A program made the position numbers and the translations under genes. Below are positions 32,657-45,880 of a stretch of DNA of 64,000 nt, in pieces. The notes under the pieces are model-generated. The model searched no databases, was not told the DNA's origin, and saw nothing but the letters and a program-made list of their open reading frames with translations. The stretch is from Diphasiastrum complanatum (Eukaryota; Streptophyta; Lycopodiopsida; Lycopodiales; Lycopodiaceae), in assembly GCA_029204225.1 (NCBI GenBank), contig CM055097.1, positions 61,598,640 to 61,662,639 of the forward strand, read 5' to 3'. Each line of letters begins with the position of its first letter. Position 1 is the stretch's first letter.

Positions 32657-33960
32657 TGAATTTCATCTTTTGTAATATTTTTAAGTGTATTAAGTCTATG
32701 GATCTTCTTCATGTAACGCATGCCAAATGTACATTCGCAAGCAACTATTGAACAAAAACATTTAGAACATGCACAACGATTAGAAGCATATAGAAAATTT
32801 AGAGATTTGTATCTGCAGAATTTGCGAAATTCACCAATTATAACAAGATTAATTCCTGAAGCGTTTAACGATCTTTTTAACACTACTGAGCATTTGTAGA
32901 TTATTTAGAGAAAAGGTCTGTTAAAACACCAAGTCCTACAGACTCATCATAATCTATAGAGTCTGATCTTGGTTCCAATCCTAGTTCAGAACCAAAAAAA
33001 AATTCATCAGAATCATCATCACCATCTAAACATAGTCCAAATCCTGATCCTCCTAGTCCACTTGATCCACCACCTGATAATATTGCAAACCCAGTGCCAC
33101 TCACATCTACCAAAATCAGATATAATTTTTTTAAGGGACCATCGTCTGAAGATGCGAACAGCTACTTGTCCTAGTTTGAATCTATCAGCAAATAAAAAAC
33201 ATACAGATGAGGACAAAGTTAGAATATTGTCAGGTCGTTTGAGAAAGCAAGCTAGGATTTAGTACAATCAGTTAGTATCGAAAATAGTTAATACTTGGAA
33301 TGCTTTAAGGCAGCATTCCTTAAGCAGTTTAGGGAGATAGGATATTCCACTAGATTGTTAGCATGGCCATTTTCTGTTGAGAAAAAGTCGAAGGAATCAC
33401 TTAGAGTATACTCGTAAAGTTAAAATTTTAATAGGAAAGTTAGGAACCCAGTACCCAGTTCCTATGCAAGATGAATGGTTCTTGGGTGATTTGCCCAAGA
33501 AGATGGATCATTACTGTCGATAGGGACTAATGACTTCTTTAGAAGATGTCATTGCCTCTGCCAAAAATTATGAAACTTCTCAAATTTCTCGTAGGCAGAG
33601 GAACGAGCGAAAAAAAGGTAAAAATCATAAATCGAAACAAACAGAAGAGTTTGAATCATCTACCAAGTCTGAACTGAAATCCGGCTCAGTAGATGAGGAA
33701 GAGTCTTCAGATTATTCATCCTATTCTTCTTCGTCAGAAGAAGAATCTTCTTATAGGAAATCGAAGAGTAAGAATTCAGATAGGAAAAAGAGAATGGAGA
33801 AGTCCGAAAAGATGGATCCATTGAGAAAGAGTATTGAGATATTAGCGAAGGAAATGGACGATTTAAAGTCCAGATGTCTGACGTTAAGGCCAAGTGGAAG
33901 AAAGTGAGATCTAACGCCAATGTTTGGTGTACCGCTTGTGGAATATTGTCTATAAGTCGA
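32657..33960 (+). pseudogene. Gypsy-type gag remnant, X-family element
   Basis: Read across frames: HTDEDKVRILSGRLRKQARI, YNQLVSKIVNTWNA, KILIGKLGTQYPVPMQDEWF, LGDLPKKMD, GLMTSLEDVIASAKNYETSQ, then a Ser/Glu/Lys-rich stretch (DEEESSDYSSYSSSSEEESS) and a coiled-coil-like MDPLRKSIEILAKEMDDLKS. The tail has VWCTACG, the start of a possible zinc knuckle. Order and motifs fit Retrotrans_gag plus a charged linker. Several stops and frameshifts; no protease or RT follows. Confidence 0.7.
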
Positions 33961-35730
33961 TGTTTATTGTTTTGAAGACATCACCTTTACGCATGCCGAG
34001 AGGGAGATGATGTTCACAAAGAACAACACCATTCTTTGACATATGTTGCAGATGCGGTTGAGACAGTGCATGATTTTCTAAAATCCCATGCATCACATGT
34101 AATCCCTATGATGAATGCTCACACTATTTTAAAGTGCCAATATTTCCATGAAATTTGTACACGATATTGTAACGTGCTTCCGCAATTACTTTCTAGAACA
34201 TTCCATGGAAAAGTCCTAGTAAATCTTGATATGCTTTTAAGCACGCAACTTTATCAGCATTTGTAGGTCTGAAGCATAATCTAGGGTCCTCAATAATATT
34301 AGAAGGTGCTGCATTTTACTTATCTTGTTCATTAAGAAAACATGAGAACATCTGCAACAAGTGGTTATGTTTGTCACCCCCCCCCCCTTTTCTCCACACA
34401 CTTAGTCGCAAGTCTTCGCATTCTTTGAGATAACCTGTCGAATGCACAATTTTTTACAAGATGGTTGCATAAGAGTTTTGCGTGTATTTTGTGATGTCAA
34501 AATATACTGAGCTTTTTTGGGAGTAACATAAGCAAGTATGTGTTTTCTCCTGAAACTTTGAGAACCTCCAAAAAAATACTAGCACTTGAGACTCTATTGG
34601 TAAGTTTTCAATTTTTGCTTCTGGTGACCATCATTTCATCATCTTCATTAATATCAAATGCTGTAAAATCCGAATTGCGTTCTGTAAATGCATTGACACC
34701 TGCCATCAGAATGGATGCATGCGATGCCATTCTACATCATTTGATGAATTGACAATTGTTGTCACCAACACCAATAGTCTGGCGTAGAAGTGGTCGTCTT
34801 TGCTTACTGCTGCTCTCAAATCTTGCCCCAACATTGTCCACTCCTGTCAAGTAATCACTACAGTTACTATTTGCGGGCATTTGTATACTATCATCACCAA
34901 CATCGTCTACACGTGTCGAGCTAATCTAGATACAGTATCATATGAGCCACATCCTTCACACCGGTGAGAACATCTGAATTATGCAGATTTAATGATTAGC
35001 TAGTACCTATATCTTCCACACCAGTGAGGACATCTGAATTATATTTTTCAGATGTAGTTTGACAAAAAAATTTAGCGCAGTTCTTATTTTTCAATATAGT
35101 TTCTTTTGATGGCAGTTGAGATACCAAGCTTTTAGAGTAACATGTAAAGTAACCATTCAATGTCTCATCGAATGATGCTTGTTTTCCTTTTGTAGAGCAT
35201 TGTAAAAAAAGTCTAGCAAAAGTAATTTCACAGTAGCAAGCAAGTGACCCTCATCGGGATGATAGCCTTTGAATCTAGCATAACAATCGATTACCTAGTC
35301 AAGATCCATGCAATCAACAATATTGTTGATATCATACACCTGGCATTCAGTAACTATTGCAAGTTTATCCATCTTCACAATATCTGTATTATTCCACAAC
35401 ATCCTATTTGCCATCACATCTATCGGGTTGTCATATATGTCTTGAAAATGCTCAAGGTCTCCGTGAGGGTACGACAATCCATCTTTAATACCTTGGAGAC
35501 AATGACAATGCTTTTATCCATTCCAATTGCTCGAGAAAAACAATTTTGATTGGGCTCAATGCTAATGACATGACCGAATGCAACCACCTCTTTATGAAAG
35601 AACAGAGCAACTTAAACATGTTCTTGCAAGTTGTCCATAAAAATGATCATCCTGAAAATATGAAAGAACCAAATCATTCTTATTCTATGATAAAATAGAG
35701 TAATTACAATAATATTTTTGTGCGCGCATG
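33961..35730 (-). other. Unassigned coding-like segment, minus strand
   Basis: No repeat family was recognised. On the minus strand several stretches look protein-like: near 35,480-35,640 VVAFGHVISIEPNQNCFSRA, then IGMDKSIVIVSKVLKMD; 35,295-35,477 GDLEHFQDIYDNPIDVMANR, then WNNTDIVKMDKLAIVTECQV; and about 34,750 GARFESSSKQRRPLLRQTIG. The near-repeated NSDVLTGV(E/K)D occurs about 35,000. The first block loosely resembles the DUF8039-type region of plant En/Spm-associated proteins, but this is a weak guess. Stops between segments suggest decay or introns. A (C)10 run is at 34,376-34,387. Confidence 0.3.
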
Positions 35731-35732
35731 TG

Positions 35733-37526
<1,794 letters not shown>

Positions 37527-37591
<65 letters not shown>

Positions 37592-37735
37592 GTATAGATA
37601 TACAGATATGTACATATATACATGTGTGCATATGTGCATATATACATATATGTACATATATACATATACACATATATACATGTGTATATATATACATATA
37701 TGTGTGTGTGTGTGTGTGTGTGTGCGCATTTATAT
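37527..37735. repeat. (TA)n / (TG)n compound microsatellite
   Basis: Runs of TA, then TACATA/TGTATA variants, then (TG)12 near 37,700. It is the right border of repeat R. Confidence 0.95.
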
Positions 37736-38403
37736 ACATATATATGACAAAATTTTCAGCAGGTTCACACGTGTGGGGAATAATGATCCACAAATGTGAT
37801 TGATCTTATTAAGCTTTATGATTAGCACAAAAAACTAATTCTAGATTGAATAGCAAGATCTAGTATAGATTTTAATGGCTTAACCACAATCTAGCATGCT
37901 AAAAATCAGAGGATAATAGCTTTGATTTTAGAAAAGCAAAAGTACAAGAATTTGGTGTACGAGTATAAGCCTCAACACGAGTTAGAGAGAGAAAGAGAGA
38001 GAAATATTCAAGCAAAATATGGTGTAGATCCAAAATGGCATGGAATAGCTACAAAGCTTGGTTCTTCATCAAAGATTATGAGAATAGCTACACATATTTA
38101 TGGAGTTTGAGGTAGCTTGAGATAGAACCACATCCATCCACCTTTCAACCACATCTAAAGTGAAAACTAGAGTTCAAGTGACATTTGTCACATCTCATGC
38201 AATTTCTACCTACTTTTACCAAATGTCATTTTTCTAACTAGAATTGTACAAATCATCATGCATGTGTCCATTTCACTTTGTGCATGCCTTGCATGTCACT
38301 ATGGATCACTTACAATAATTGCATGTGATATGCCACAAGTTTCTACAAGCATATTAATGCCATTTCTAAGTCTACAATCTATATGCAAGTTGTATTCTAC
38401 CAA
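37736..38403. other. Non-coding segment
   Basis: AT-rich sequence with no recognised gene, LTR end or array. A 62-codon open frame at 37,922-38,110 has no family resemblance. Confidence 0.6.
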
Positions 38404-38780
38404 CTAGACATGAGAAACCCATATAGCTCGAGTTCCATCTAGACCAAATTTAACATTTACATTATGAAACAACATACTTGCATAGAAGAAAAAAAAAGTT
38501 TGTAGCAAGCCTAAAGTCAAGATAGATGATTTTTCATTTTCAACAATATATAGATATATACATATATAGTGTGAGGTTGCTCCTGAGTCGATGACTACAT
38601 CGTACTCTTGCTCTGCATAGCTTGTTGAAGCCTCATCAAATATTGTGAAGGCTTTGTCGCTCTTGTTTGCATCATTCACCGATTCTACAACATTCGCCTT
38701 TTCGGCCTTATTCTTTCTTTTTGGATTGAATCTGCACTCATATGCAGAATGTCCTTTCTTCTTGCAAAGCATGCAAGGTA
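38404..38780 (-). pseudogene. Ty1/copia gag-protease junction fragment
   Basis: Minus strand: CMLCKKKGHSAYECRFNPK is a CX2CX4HX4C zinc knuckle with its usual basic tail, followed after ~40 residues by VVIDSGATSHYI, the DSGA(T/S)SH retropepsin site of copia elements. The frame ends in low-complexity sequence after about 120 residues. Upstream it is joined to the truncated end of an inverted X LTR at about 38,785. Confidence 0.8.
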
Positions 38781-38784
38781 TTGT

Positions 38785-39471
38785 CGAATTGAACCAACAT
38801 CTATTAAGTAGTATAAAAGGTTTGATTGTTCCCCAAGAAAGAGAAAAATCTCCTCTTTTGTATGGTAAGTGTATGTAAGAAGGTGAATGAAACGTGATGT
38901 GTAATATTCACAATGAATACTACAGTGACATATTGGGTTATCCAAAGATTTTGAGTAAATTGGTGTCCATAAACACCAACAATGAAACGATTTGGTCAAG
39001 GTCTGTCTCTCTAGTGACGCCTGAAAATCAAGTTAGAATAATTGAAATTTAGTAAAAGATGAAAGATGTGTGGCACAAACATACAAGTATCACAATCAGT
39101 TATAGATCATTAAGAGTGTATTCGCTCAATTGATAAGAGGTAATGTTGTAAGAGATGGCAGAGGAAAGGAATGCTCAAGCTTATAGAAACTAGCTCTCTT
39201 CTCTCTATTGATACTCAACTCTATGGTGCTTTATAATGGCTCTAAGTGTCACTCATATAGAGGCGTACACTAGGCTCAGCTTTGCTCTCCAACCGTTGGG
39301 GTACCGATTGGAAACAACTACATAGCTCTTTGGAGTGTCGCTCTACAATGTCGCGCACTCTTAATTACAATGTATTTACAAGATGCAAATAGGTCTTTAC
39401 ATGTACAAAAATTCAAAATTTTAACTTATTTAACAATTTCATAGGGTAATGTGAAATCATAGGCCTCCACA
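38785..39471 (-). mobile_element. X-family LTR, inverted, truncated
   Basis: Starts (minus strand) TGTGGAGGCCTATGATTTCA at 39,471 and follows 5,867-6,830: ATTGGAACA-type blocks, GGAATGCTCAAGCTTATAG on the plus strand, and CTTGGTCAAATCG. It stops short of the CCACA end, where it is joined to a copia gag fragment. It is preceded by the coiled-coil ORF end and an AAGGGGATA purine tract, so it is the 3' LTR of the minus-strand element. Confidence 0.8.
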
Positions 39472-39645
39472 TATCCCCTTCCTCAACTGTGCAGCGGCTC
39501 GCAAACATTGTCTTCAAATTCTTCTTTGTCTTTTTCTGCCGGCTGATTTTTCTGAAGAAAATAGGTTTCACTCTGGCCTCTGCTTCTTCATTGATCTGTT
39601 CTACTATCTTTTCTTGTGTAGCAAAAAAGTAATTGTTCATTTAGA
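39472..39645 (-). pseudogene. C-terminal end of coiled-coil ORF, inverted copy
   Basis: NNYFFATQEKIVEQINEEAE, then ARVKPIFFRKISRQKKTKK and NLKTMFASRCTVEEGDMW, is the same C-terminus as in the coiled-coil ORFs at 5,690-5,866 and 19,975-20,151, where it is broken by stops. This copy is open and gives the better reading of the family's tail. Confidence 0.7.
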
Positions 39646-39667
39646 TATAATCTTCTTGCAATAACAA

Positions 39668-40381
39668 TCAGGGATATCCACTCATTCCTCGGTTTCCGAG
39701 AAATCCAAGTGATATGGTAATCAAAGTGTTATTTACAAGATGGTCATACCAACTATCCTCAATCAGAATTTCCAACATTTCAGCAAAAGGGATTGTTAGG
39801 AATAGGGCTGCATATGTATAATTTGAAAATTCTTCTTTGTTATATAACTTTTGAGTGGATAGTAGGGCATTGGAGATGAGAAAAGTGATATTTATATAAC
39901 TGTAGGTATAATATGATCGGGTAATAGGGTTTTTGGATCGAAGCAGGTTATGATCCTTTATTTCTTTCAGATATTGAGAGTAATTTACTTCCCAATCTGT
40001 ATAAATGGTCCATAAGGCCAGAAAAAAATGATGGCTGGTGTATATGTGGAAAATGGATAAAGAACTAGGAAGAATTTCATGAACATAAAAAATGTTTATT
40101 AGTTCCAATTTATCCACATACTCGTCTAGAGTAGGAAAAATTGTGTTTTCAAATGTTTTCAAGTATTCAAGGATATATATATACAAACATTTTGTAACGA
40201 CATGGATGTAGTTTGTTGACACATTAAACTTATTTTGAACAATGGCCAAGGCCAAGACACCTTTTTGGTGCGTTGTTAGTTTGGCCCAAAAATTCTTAAG
40301 AGTGGTGAAAGTCCAGGGACTTTCCCATTGCTCTTTAGTGTAACCAAAAAGTTTTGGCAAAAGAGATAATCCATTCTCCAT
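39668..40381 (-). CDS. Open frame of 237 codons, unknown function, in X-type element
   Basis: Begins MENGLSLLPKLFGYTKEQWE and ends LGFLGNRGMSGYP. It is rich in aromatic residues, Leu, Ile, Thr and Asn; several hydrophobic segments (FHIYTSHHFFLALWTIYTD, SYINITFLISNALLS, YAALFLTIPFAEML) could be buried helices or weak membrane spans. No catalytic motif was recognised. It lies between coiled-coil-ORF sequence on both sides and has no counterpart in the copies at 5.3-5.7 and 19.6-19.98 kb, where about 340 bp of other coiled-coil sequence occupies the site. It could be an N-terminal part of the same 3' ORF lost from the other copies, or an inserted gene fragment. The uninterrupted frame argues for recent constraint or recent arrival. 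Confidence 0.5.
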   Translation of the reverse strand: MENGLSLLPKLFGYTKEQWESPWTFTTLKNFWAKLTTHQKGVLALAIVQNKFNVSTNYIHVVTKCLYIYILEYLKTFENTIFPTLDEYVDKLELINIFYVHEILPSSLSIFHIYTSHHFFLALWTIYTDWEVNYSQYLKEIKDHNLLRSKNPITRSYYTYSYINITFLISNALLSTQKLYNKEEFSNYTYAALFLTIPFAEMLEILIEDSWYDHLVNNTLITISLGFLGNRGMSGYP

Positions 40382-40479
40382 TGGAGTTTTGGACTAAATA
40401 GAGGGGGTAAGAAGGTGGTTAGTTTTTGCTGAAATGTAGTAAATTCTGATCTCAATAGTGAGTAGACTACCTTATTTTT

Positions 40480-40712
40480 CCTCTATACACTGCCACTTGG
40501 TGAAGCTTCGCTCTGCTGCAAAATCATTGCTAAGGTCTCGGTGGTTCTTCTGTAGTAGCTTCGGCAAGGGGTTGATGGCCTTTTTTGGTATATCATAGAC
40601 TGGCGCATCCATCTACATTGATTGATCTTGGTGCTGGACAGGTTCTTCTTCCAAGGTGGCATCAAACCTGCCTTGGGCTTCTTCTAGGGCTATATTTTTC
40701 TTTGACAGCTCC
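40480..40712 (-). pseudogene. Coiled-coil ORF fragment, inverted copy
   Basis: VELSKKNIALEEAQGRFDAT on the minus strand matches GELSKKNTTLEEAQGRFDAT of the copies at 5,260 and 19,545. It is followed by a diverged stretch (PVYDIPKKAINPLPKLLQKN). On its upstream side it is cut by a compound microsatellite at 40,713. Confidence 0.65.
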
Positions 40713-40716
40713 ACTT

Positions 40717-40795
<79 letters not shown>

Positions 40796-40840
40796 CACAC
40801 ACACACACACATATGTATAATATACATATATACACACCAT
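40713..40840. repeat. (GT)n(AT)n(AC)n compound microsatellite
   Basis: (GT)~12, (AT)~20 and (AC)~12 in succession. The tract is self-complementary overall and could fold into a long hairpin. It truncates the coiled-coil fragment. Confidence 0.95.
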
Positions 40841-41271
40841 AGAACCCACGGTTCCCAGAACCGTGGTTTCTGGGAACAGTGGCAGGAACCGTACCATGGT
40901 TTCTTGAACCGTGGTATGGTTCATCTAAAAAAATAATTAATTAATTTTCCTAAAAAAATTTCCAAAACCCCTCATAGCTCGTTTTTGTCCCTCATTTCTC
41001 ATTTTTTGTGGTAGAGGTTGAGAGACAAGGGTTTGCTTTTTCTAAAAAAAAATTGGCATTTTATTTGTAGAGAGTCTGTTCTTTTTGAATTTTTTTGGCA
41101 TTTTTTAAGGATTTTTTAAGGCTATTTTTGGGGTTGGGATAAAACGATCAATTAATTAATTAAATATCTCCATGGTTCACATGGTTCCTGCATAAATATT
41201 AATGAACCGCTAAGAGTGAATTGTAGGGTTCTCAGAACCATATTGAACCGTTTGCGGTTCATTAATTCTAT
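40841..41271. repeat. GGTTC/GAACC-rich fold-back region
   Basis: ACGGTTCCCAGAACCGT (40,852-40,868) is a short perfect hairpin. GAACCGTACCATGG, GAACCGTGGTATGGTTC and, 250 bp on, CATGGTTCACATGGTTCC and GAACCGTTTGCGGTTC repeat the same half-motifs in both orientations. This suggests a degenerate fold-back or MITE-like element. It lies between two microsatellites; no TSD was found. Confidence 0.5.

Positions 41272-41310
<39 letters not shown>
41272..41310. repeat. (AC)n microsatellite
   Basis: About 19 AC units directly upstream of Helitron H1. Confidence 0.95.
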
Positions 41311-41312
<2 letters not shown>

Positions 41313-41325
41313 GTATATCTGTATA

Positions 41326-41719
41326 TCTATTTAAACTTATGTACACTTTTGCGCATGGGTATGGGTGCACCATGCATGCTCCTCCCCTCACCCATGCATG
41401 AGCTTTTTCTAACTAAAAAACTTAGAGAGGAGGATGCATGTATGGGAAAAATGATGCATGGCCCTCCTCCCCATGCATACATCTAAGGGGCCCACTTTAA
41501 ATTCAAATTATCCTTTACCAACACACAGTATTTTGAAGTGCATGTACATACTTTCATGGTGAAAGGTGTTACACAAATGCGACTTTCATTATCAAAAATT
41601 TGAAGGGTGCTCTAAGGATTTTTTAAATTATCAAACTTTCCACGAGAAAGTTGAAATAAAAATGCATTTCTATGAAGATCGGCCTCCATTGCCCGTCAAC
41701 GACGGGCACTCTTTACTAG
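41326..41719 (+). mobile_element. Helitron-like element H1, non-autonomous, 394 bp
   Basis: Begins TCTATTTAAACTTATGTACA after an A (41,325) and ends in hairpin GCCCGTC-AAC-GACGGGC (41,691-41,707), 8 nt, CTAG, then T (41,720). This is the canonical plan: 5' TC, 3' hairpin plus CTRR, inserted between A and T, no TSD. It contains palindromic ATGCATG motifs, and its body is repeated at 43,790-44,165 and partly at 47,455-47,580. No coding sequence. Confidence 0.85.
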
Positions 41720-42400
41720 TATCATAATATAGAAAATTACTTGTGCGCATGTGTGCATATCCCCATCCATACATTTGCACATTGTGTGCATTGAGGGGTG
41801 GGCCCCAAAAAAATTTCCCACCCTCTCTCTCCCACTCACTAAATGCAAATGTATTTATCTAAATTCAAATATTTGAAGTTTGAAGTTAAGGTTTTATTTT
41901 TTTTTTCACACACTTCAATGTGCTTTAAAGTTTGGCCAATAATCTTTATTACATGGCTTTTTTTATTTTATTTTGGATTACCAAACTTTTACCCATAAAT
42001 CATGAACATAAAAAAAAAAATTTGATTACCTTAACCTGTTTTTTTTTTTTTTCAATCCTTCAAATCCCTATCTTGGCCCGCCAATTTCAAGAATGTTTAA
42101 CCACAAGCCCAAACTCACTAGGTTTAACTCCTAAATCATTACCCACAAGCTTTTATCCATGAGCCATGAGCCAAAAATGCATAGTTGAAAAAAAAGAAGG
42201 GAGATGGGGTGGGATGAAGTAAGGGGAGCAAAAGAGACAATAAAAAGAAAAAAATAGGGGGGAGGGGGGATTTAGAACACACTTGCGTGCACACACACAC
42301 ACACACACACACATTCGATGTGTTGGGAGAAGCTCTCACACACACACACATAGGCGCACGCGCGCACACATAGGCGGGCTCGCGTGCACACACACACACA

Positions 42401-42432
<32 letters not shown>

Positions 42433-42527
42433 TCTCCATATAAAAAAACTTTTTGTGGATGAGGTATATTGTATGAAGTATGGAGTCTAGAGTCCTTTTT
42501 TCTCCTTACGTCCCTCCCACGGGCCCC

Positions 42528-42586
<59 letters not shown>

Positions 42587-42770
42587 GAAGCTCTCTCTCT
42601 CTCACACACACACACACATAGGCACACACACACACACACATAGGCACGCGCGCGCGCACACACACACACACACACATCTCCATATAAAAAAAACTTTTTG
42701 TGGATGAGGTATTGTATGAAGTATGGAGTCTAGAGTCCTTTTTTCTCCTTTCGTCCCTCCCACGGGCCCC

Positions 42771-42811
<41 letters not shown>

Positions 42812-43657
42812 CAGGCTAACCAACCACCCATAGAGGGAGAGAGGTCCCTCCATGCCCCTAAAAAAAAATTAAGAAGGTTAAAATGTGTTTGTGTGTGTAG
42901 ATTTATAAAACAAGGGGGTGCCTCCATTCCATTAAAAATAAATATATCAATATAGACCCCTACCCCCCCTCCCCCAAAATAATAATAATAATAATAAAAT
43001 AAACTAAGATTTTTAAGGGCGGGAGCATTTTTTTTTTTAACACTCCCTCGCCCTTTTTTGTCACATGGCAAAACCCACCCACCCATTTCCCCCGAGCACT
43101 TAACCCATTGCCTCTTGCCCAAACAGCTTGCTCTTAACCATTAGGGAGCACACCCGCACTCAGCCCACCCCATATGTTCCCCCCTTCTCCTGTCAGTCCA
43201 CCTAAAAAAACATCATCGATGAGCAGACTCGCACTAAGATTTACTACATGGCTTTCTTATTTATTTTGAATTACCAAAGTTTTACCCAAAAAAAATTTCT
43301 CCGTCTAGCATCCATGCTCTATGAAGGAACATATTTGCCAATATCATCCTTGCAACGACTATGGGAAATAATAGAAGTTGAATATCTAAAACTAGATATT
43401 TTTTTATTTATTCAAATTGAAATGGAAATTTGACACAAAGTTTTCCTTTGTTTTTACTCTAGGGTTTTTCCTTTTTCTTTTTTCCCAGCTCTATAGTTTT
43501 TTATTCTCTTGCTGCACAAGTTTGCTAGGCCACATAAATCACACACACCAAGCACAAATCATACACACAAATCTTCACATAGAGATACACGTGCACACAC
43601 ACACACACACACATCATCATCATCGGTCGCCCGCCATCGGCGGGCACACTATGCTAG
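41720..43657 (+). mobile_element. Helitron-like 3' end and upstream region (H2)
   Basis: At 43,629-43,657: hairpin GCCCGCC-ATC-GGCGGGC, 8 nt, CTAG. The following base is A rather than T. The 5' end is not certain; ATTACTTGTGCGCATGTGTG at about 41,735 resembles a diverged start. The interior (41.8-43.6 kb) is AT-rich non-coding sequence with many microsatellites and a 245-bp tandem duplication. A 77-codon frame at 41,932 and a 61-codon frame at 43,248 have no recognised family. Confidence 0.6.
42285..42810. repeat. Tandemly duplicated (AC)n-unique-(CT)n block, period about 245 bp
   Basis: ATCTCCATATAAAAAAACTT, GGATGAGGTAT, GAAGTATGGAGTCTAGAGTC and CGTCCCTCCCACGGGCCCCA occur at 42,432-42,530 and 42,677-42,775. 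Each is preceded by (AC)n and followed by (CT)n. Gly/Arg/Val-rich translations are artefacts. Confidence 0.9.
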
Positions 43658-44196
43658 ACTACCCACACACATGCAGAGATATACGCACTCTAACGAATAC
43701 ACACATACATAAACACATGCACTCACATACATACACATACATCGGCCACCGTCAATGACCATCGGCTTTCCTCCTAAACCGGCCGTCCCAGATATATTTA
43801 AACTTACGTACACTTTTCTATGCATGGATGAGGGGCCCCATGCATCCTCCTCCCCTCACCCATGCATACACTTTTTCTAACTAAAAAGTGGGGAGAGGAA
43901 TCATGTATGGGGAAAAGGGTGCATGGCCCTCCTCCCCATGCATGCATCTAATGGGCCTACCCCCAAATTCAAATTACACTTTACCCACACACATAGTGTT
44001 TTGAAGTGCAGGTGCATACTTTCATGGTGAAAGGTGTTAAACAAAAGAGACTTTCATTATTAAGAATTTCATTAAATTTGAAGAACGCTCTAAGTATTTT
44101 TTAAATTATCAAACTTTCCACAAGAAAGGTTGAAATAGAAATGCATTTCTATAAAGGAAAAAATCGGCCGTGAAGGCTTCAAAACGCAGGCTTGGT

Positions 44197-44199
<3 letters not shown>

Positions 44200-44230
<31 letters not shown>

Positions 44231-44260
44231 CTCTCTCTATCTCTCTCTCTCTCTCTCCTT
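44200..44260. repeat. (CT)n microsatellite
   Basis: Imperfect CT run opening the minisatellite region. Similar CT runs start each higher-order unit downstream. Confidence 0.9.
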
Positions 44261-45880
44261 CCACTCAATCCTGCATGGCAGACCTACGTGGCATAGCTTA
44301 GTTGGTTTGCCACACAAGCCAATGTGGCAGACTGCAACATGCTTGCATGGCAGACACAAGCCTATGTCATGCCTATATGACCTGCCATGCAAGCCTATGA
44401 TAGGCCTACATGGCTTGTCACATGGCAAGTGACAAGCCTACCTGGTTTGTCTCATGACATGCTTACGTGGCTTGTCACGTGGCAACTCTTGCATGCCCCA
44501 TCTCTCTCTCTCTGTCTCTCTCTCTCTCTCTCTAGGTCCACTCAAGCTTACATGGTAGAGCTTGGTTGGCTTGCCACACAAGCCTATGTTAGAACTACGT
44601 TGTTTGCCACGTAGGCCTGCCATCAAACCCATGCCATGCCTATGTGCCCTGCCATGCAAGCCTATGGTAGGCATGTGTGGCTTGCCACGTGACAACTTTT
44701 GAGCCCACCTATATCTGTCTCTCTCTAGGTCCACTCAAGCCTACATGGCAGAGCTCGGTTGGCTTGCCATACAAGCCTATGGCAGGCTTACATGGCTTGC
44801 CACATGGCAAACCTCAAGCTTGTATGATTTGCCATGTGGCAGACCTACGTGGTTTGCCACGTGGCAGTGTGCGACAGGTTTGGCAGATAGCATACCACGT
44901 AGGCTTGGTTGGCTTGCTAGCCTATGATAGGCCTACGTGGCTAACCCCAAGCCTGCATGGTTTGCCACGTGAAAGGCATAGATGACTTGCCACGTGGCTT
45001 ATCAGCCTATGACAGACTTGGTAGATAGTAGGCCTATGTGGCCTGCTACACAGCCTATGGTAGGCCTACGTGGCTTTCCATGTGGCAGCTTTTGAGCCCC
45101 ACCTCTTTCTCTCTCTAGGTCCACTCAAGCCTACATGGCAAAGCCTGGTTGGCTTGCCACACAAGTCTATGTCAGACCCACATGGTTTGCCACGTGGCAA
45201 ACCCTAAGCTTGCAGGACTTGCCACGATGATAGACCTACATGGCTTTCCACGTGGCAACTTGCGACAAGATTGACAAATAGTAAATCTATGGCATGCCTA
45301 TTTGACTTGCTACACAAGCCTACGGTAGTTCTACATGGCTTATGATACGGGAAGTACCAACCCTACATGGTTTTCCACTTGGCAGGCCTACGTGGCTTGC
45401 CGCGTGGTAGCTTGCGAGCCCCACCTATTTCTCTCTCTAGGTCCATTCAAGCCTATGTGACAGAGTCTGGTTGGCTTGCCACACAAGCCTATGGTAACTG
45501 CTATGTGGCATCTGCAACATGCTTGCATGGCAGACATGAGGCCTATGCCATGCCTATGTGGTTTGCCATGCAAGCCTATGGTACACCTACATGGCTTGCC
45601 ACATGTCAACTTTCGAGCCCACCTCTCTATCTCTCTCTCTCTGGGTCCACTCAAGCCTACATGATAGAGTTCAGTTGGCTTGCCGCACAAGCCTATGGTA
45701 GGCCTACATGGCTTGCCATGTGGAAAACCCCAAGCTTGCATGATTTGCCATGTGGCAACCTATTATAGGCTTGGTAGATAGTAGACCTATGTGGCCTACT
45801 ACACATGCCTATGGTAGGCCATGTGGCAAGCCACACAAGCCTATGGTAGGCCTACGTGGCTTGCCACATGAAAGAACAAT
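44261..45880 (+). repeat. Higher-order minisatellite rich in CCACGTGG
   Basis: Short units of about 22-25 bp such as AAGCCTATGGTAGGCCTACG and TGGCTTGCCACGTGGCA are repeated irregularly for 1.6 kb. Larger units of about 190-390 bp each begin CTCTCTCTAGGTCCACTCAA, near 44,525, 44,728, 45,113, 45,434 and 45,643. CCACGTGG or CACGTGG, the G-box core of plant bZIP/bHLH sites, occurs many times. ORFs in several frames (WLATWQ, GLPRGK) are repeat artefacts. An inverted fragment lies at 51,030-51,095. Confidence 0.9.

Noticed and set aside
44387-45768. Open frames of 75-133 codons (WLATWQ, GLPRGK) in the CCACGTGG minisatellite
   Set aside because: The same short peptides appear in all frames because the repeat unit lacks stops; no start context or family.
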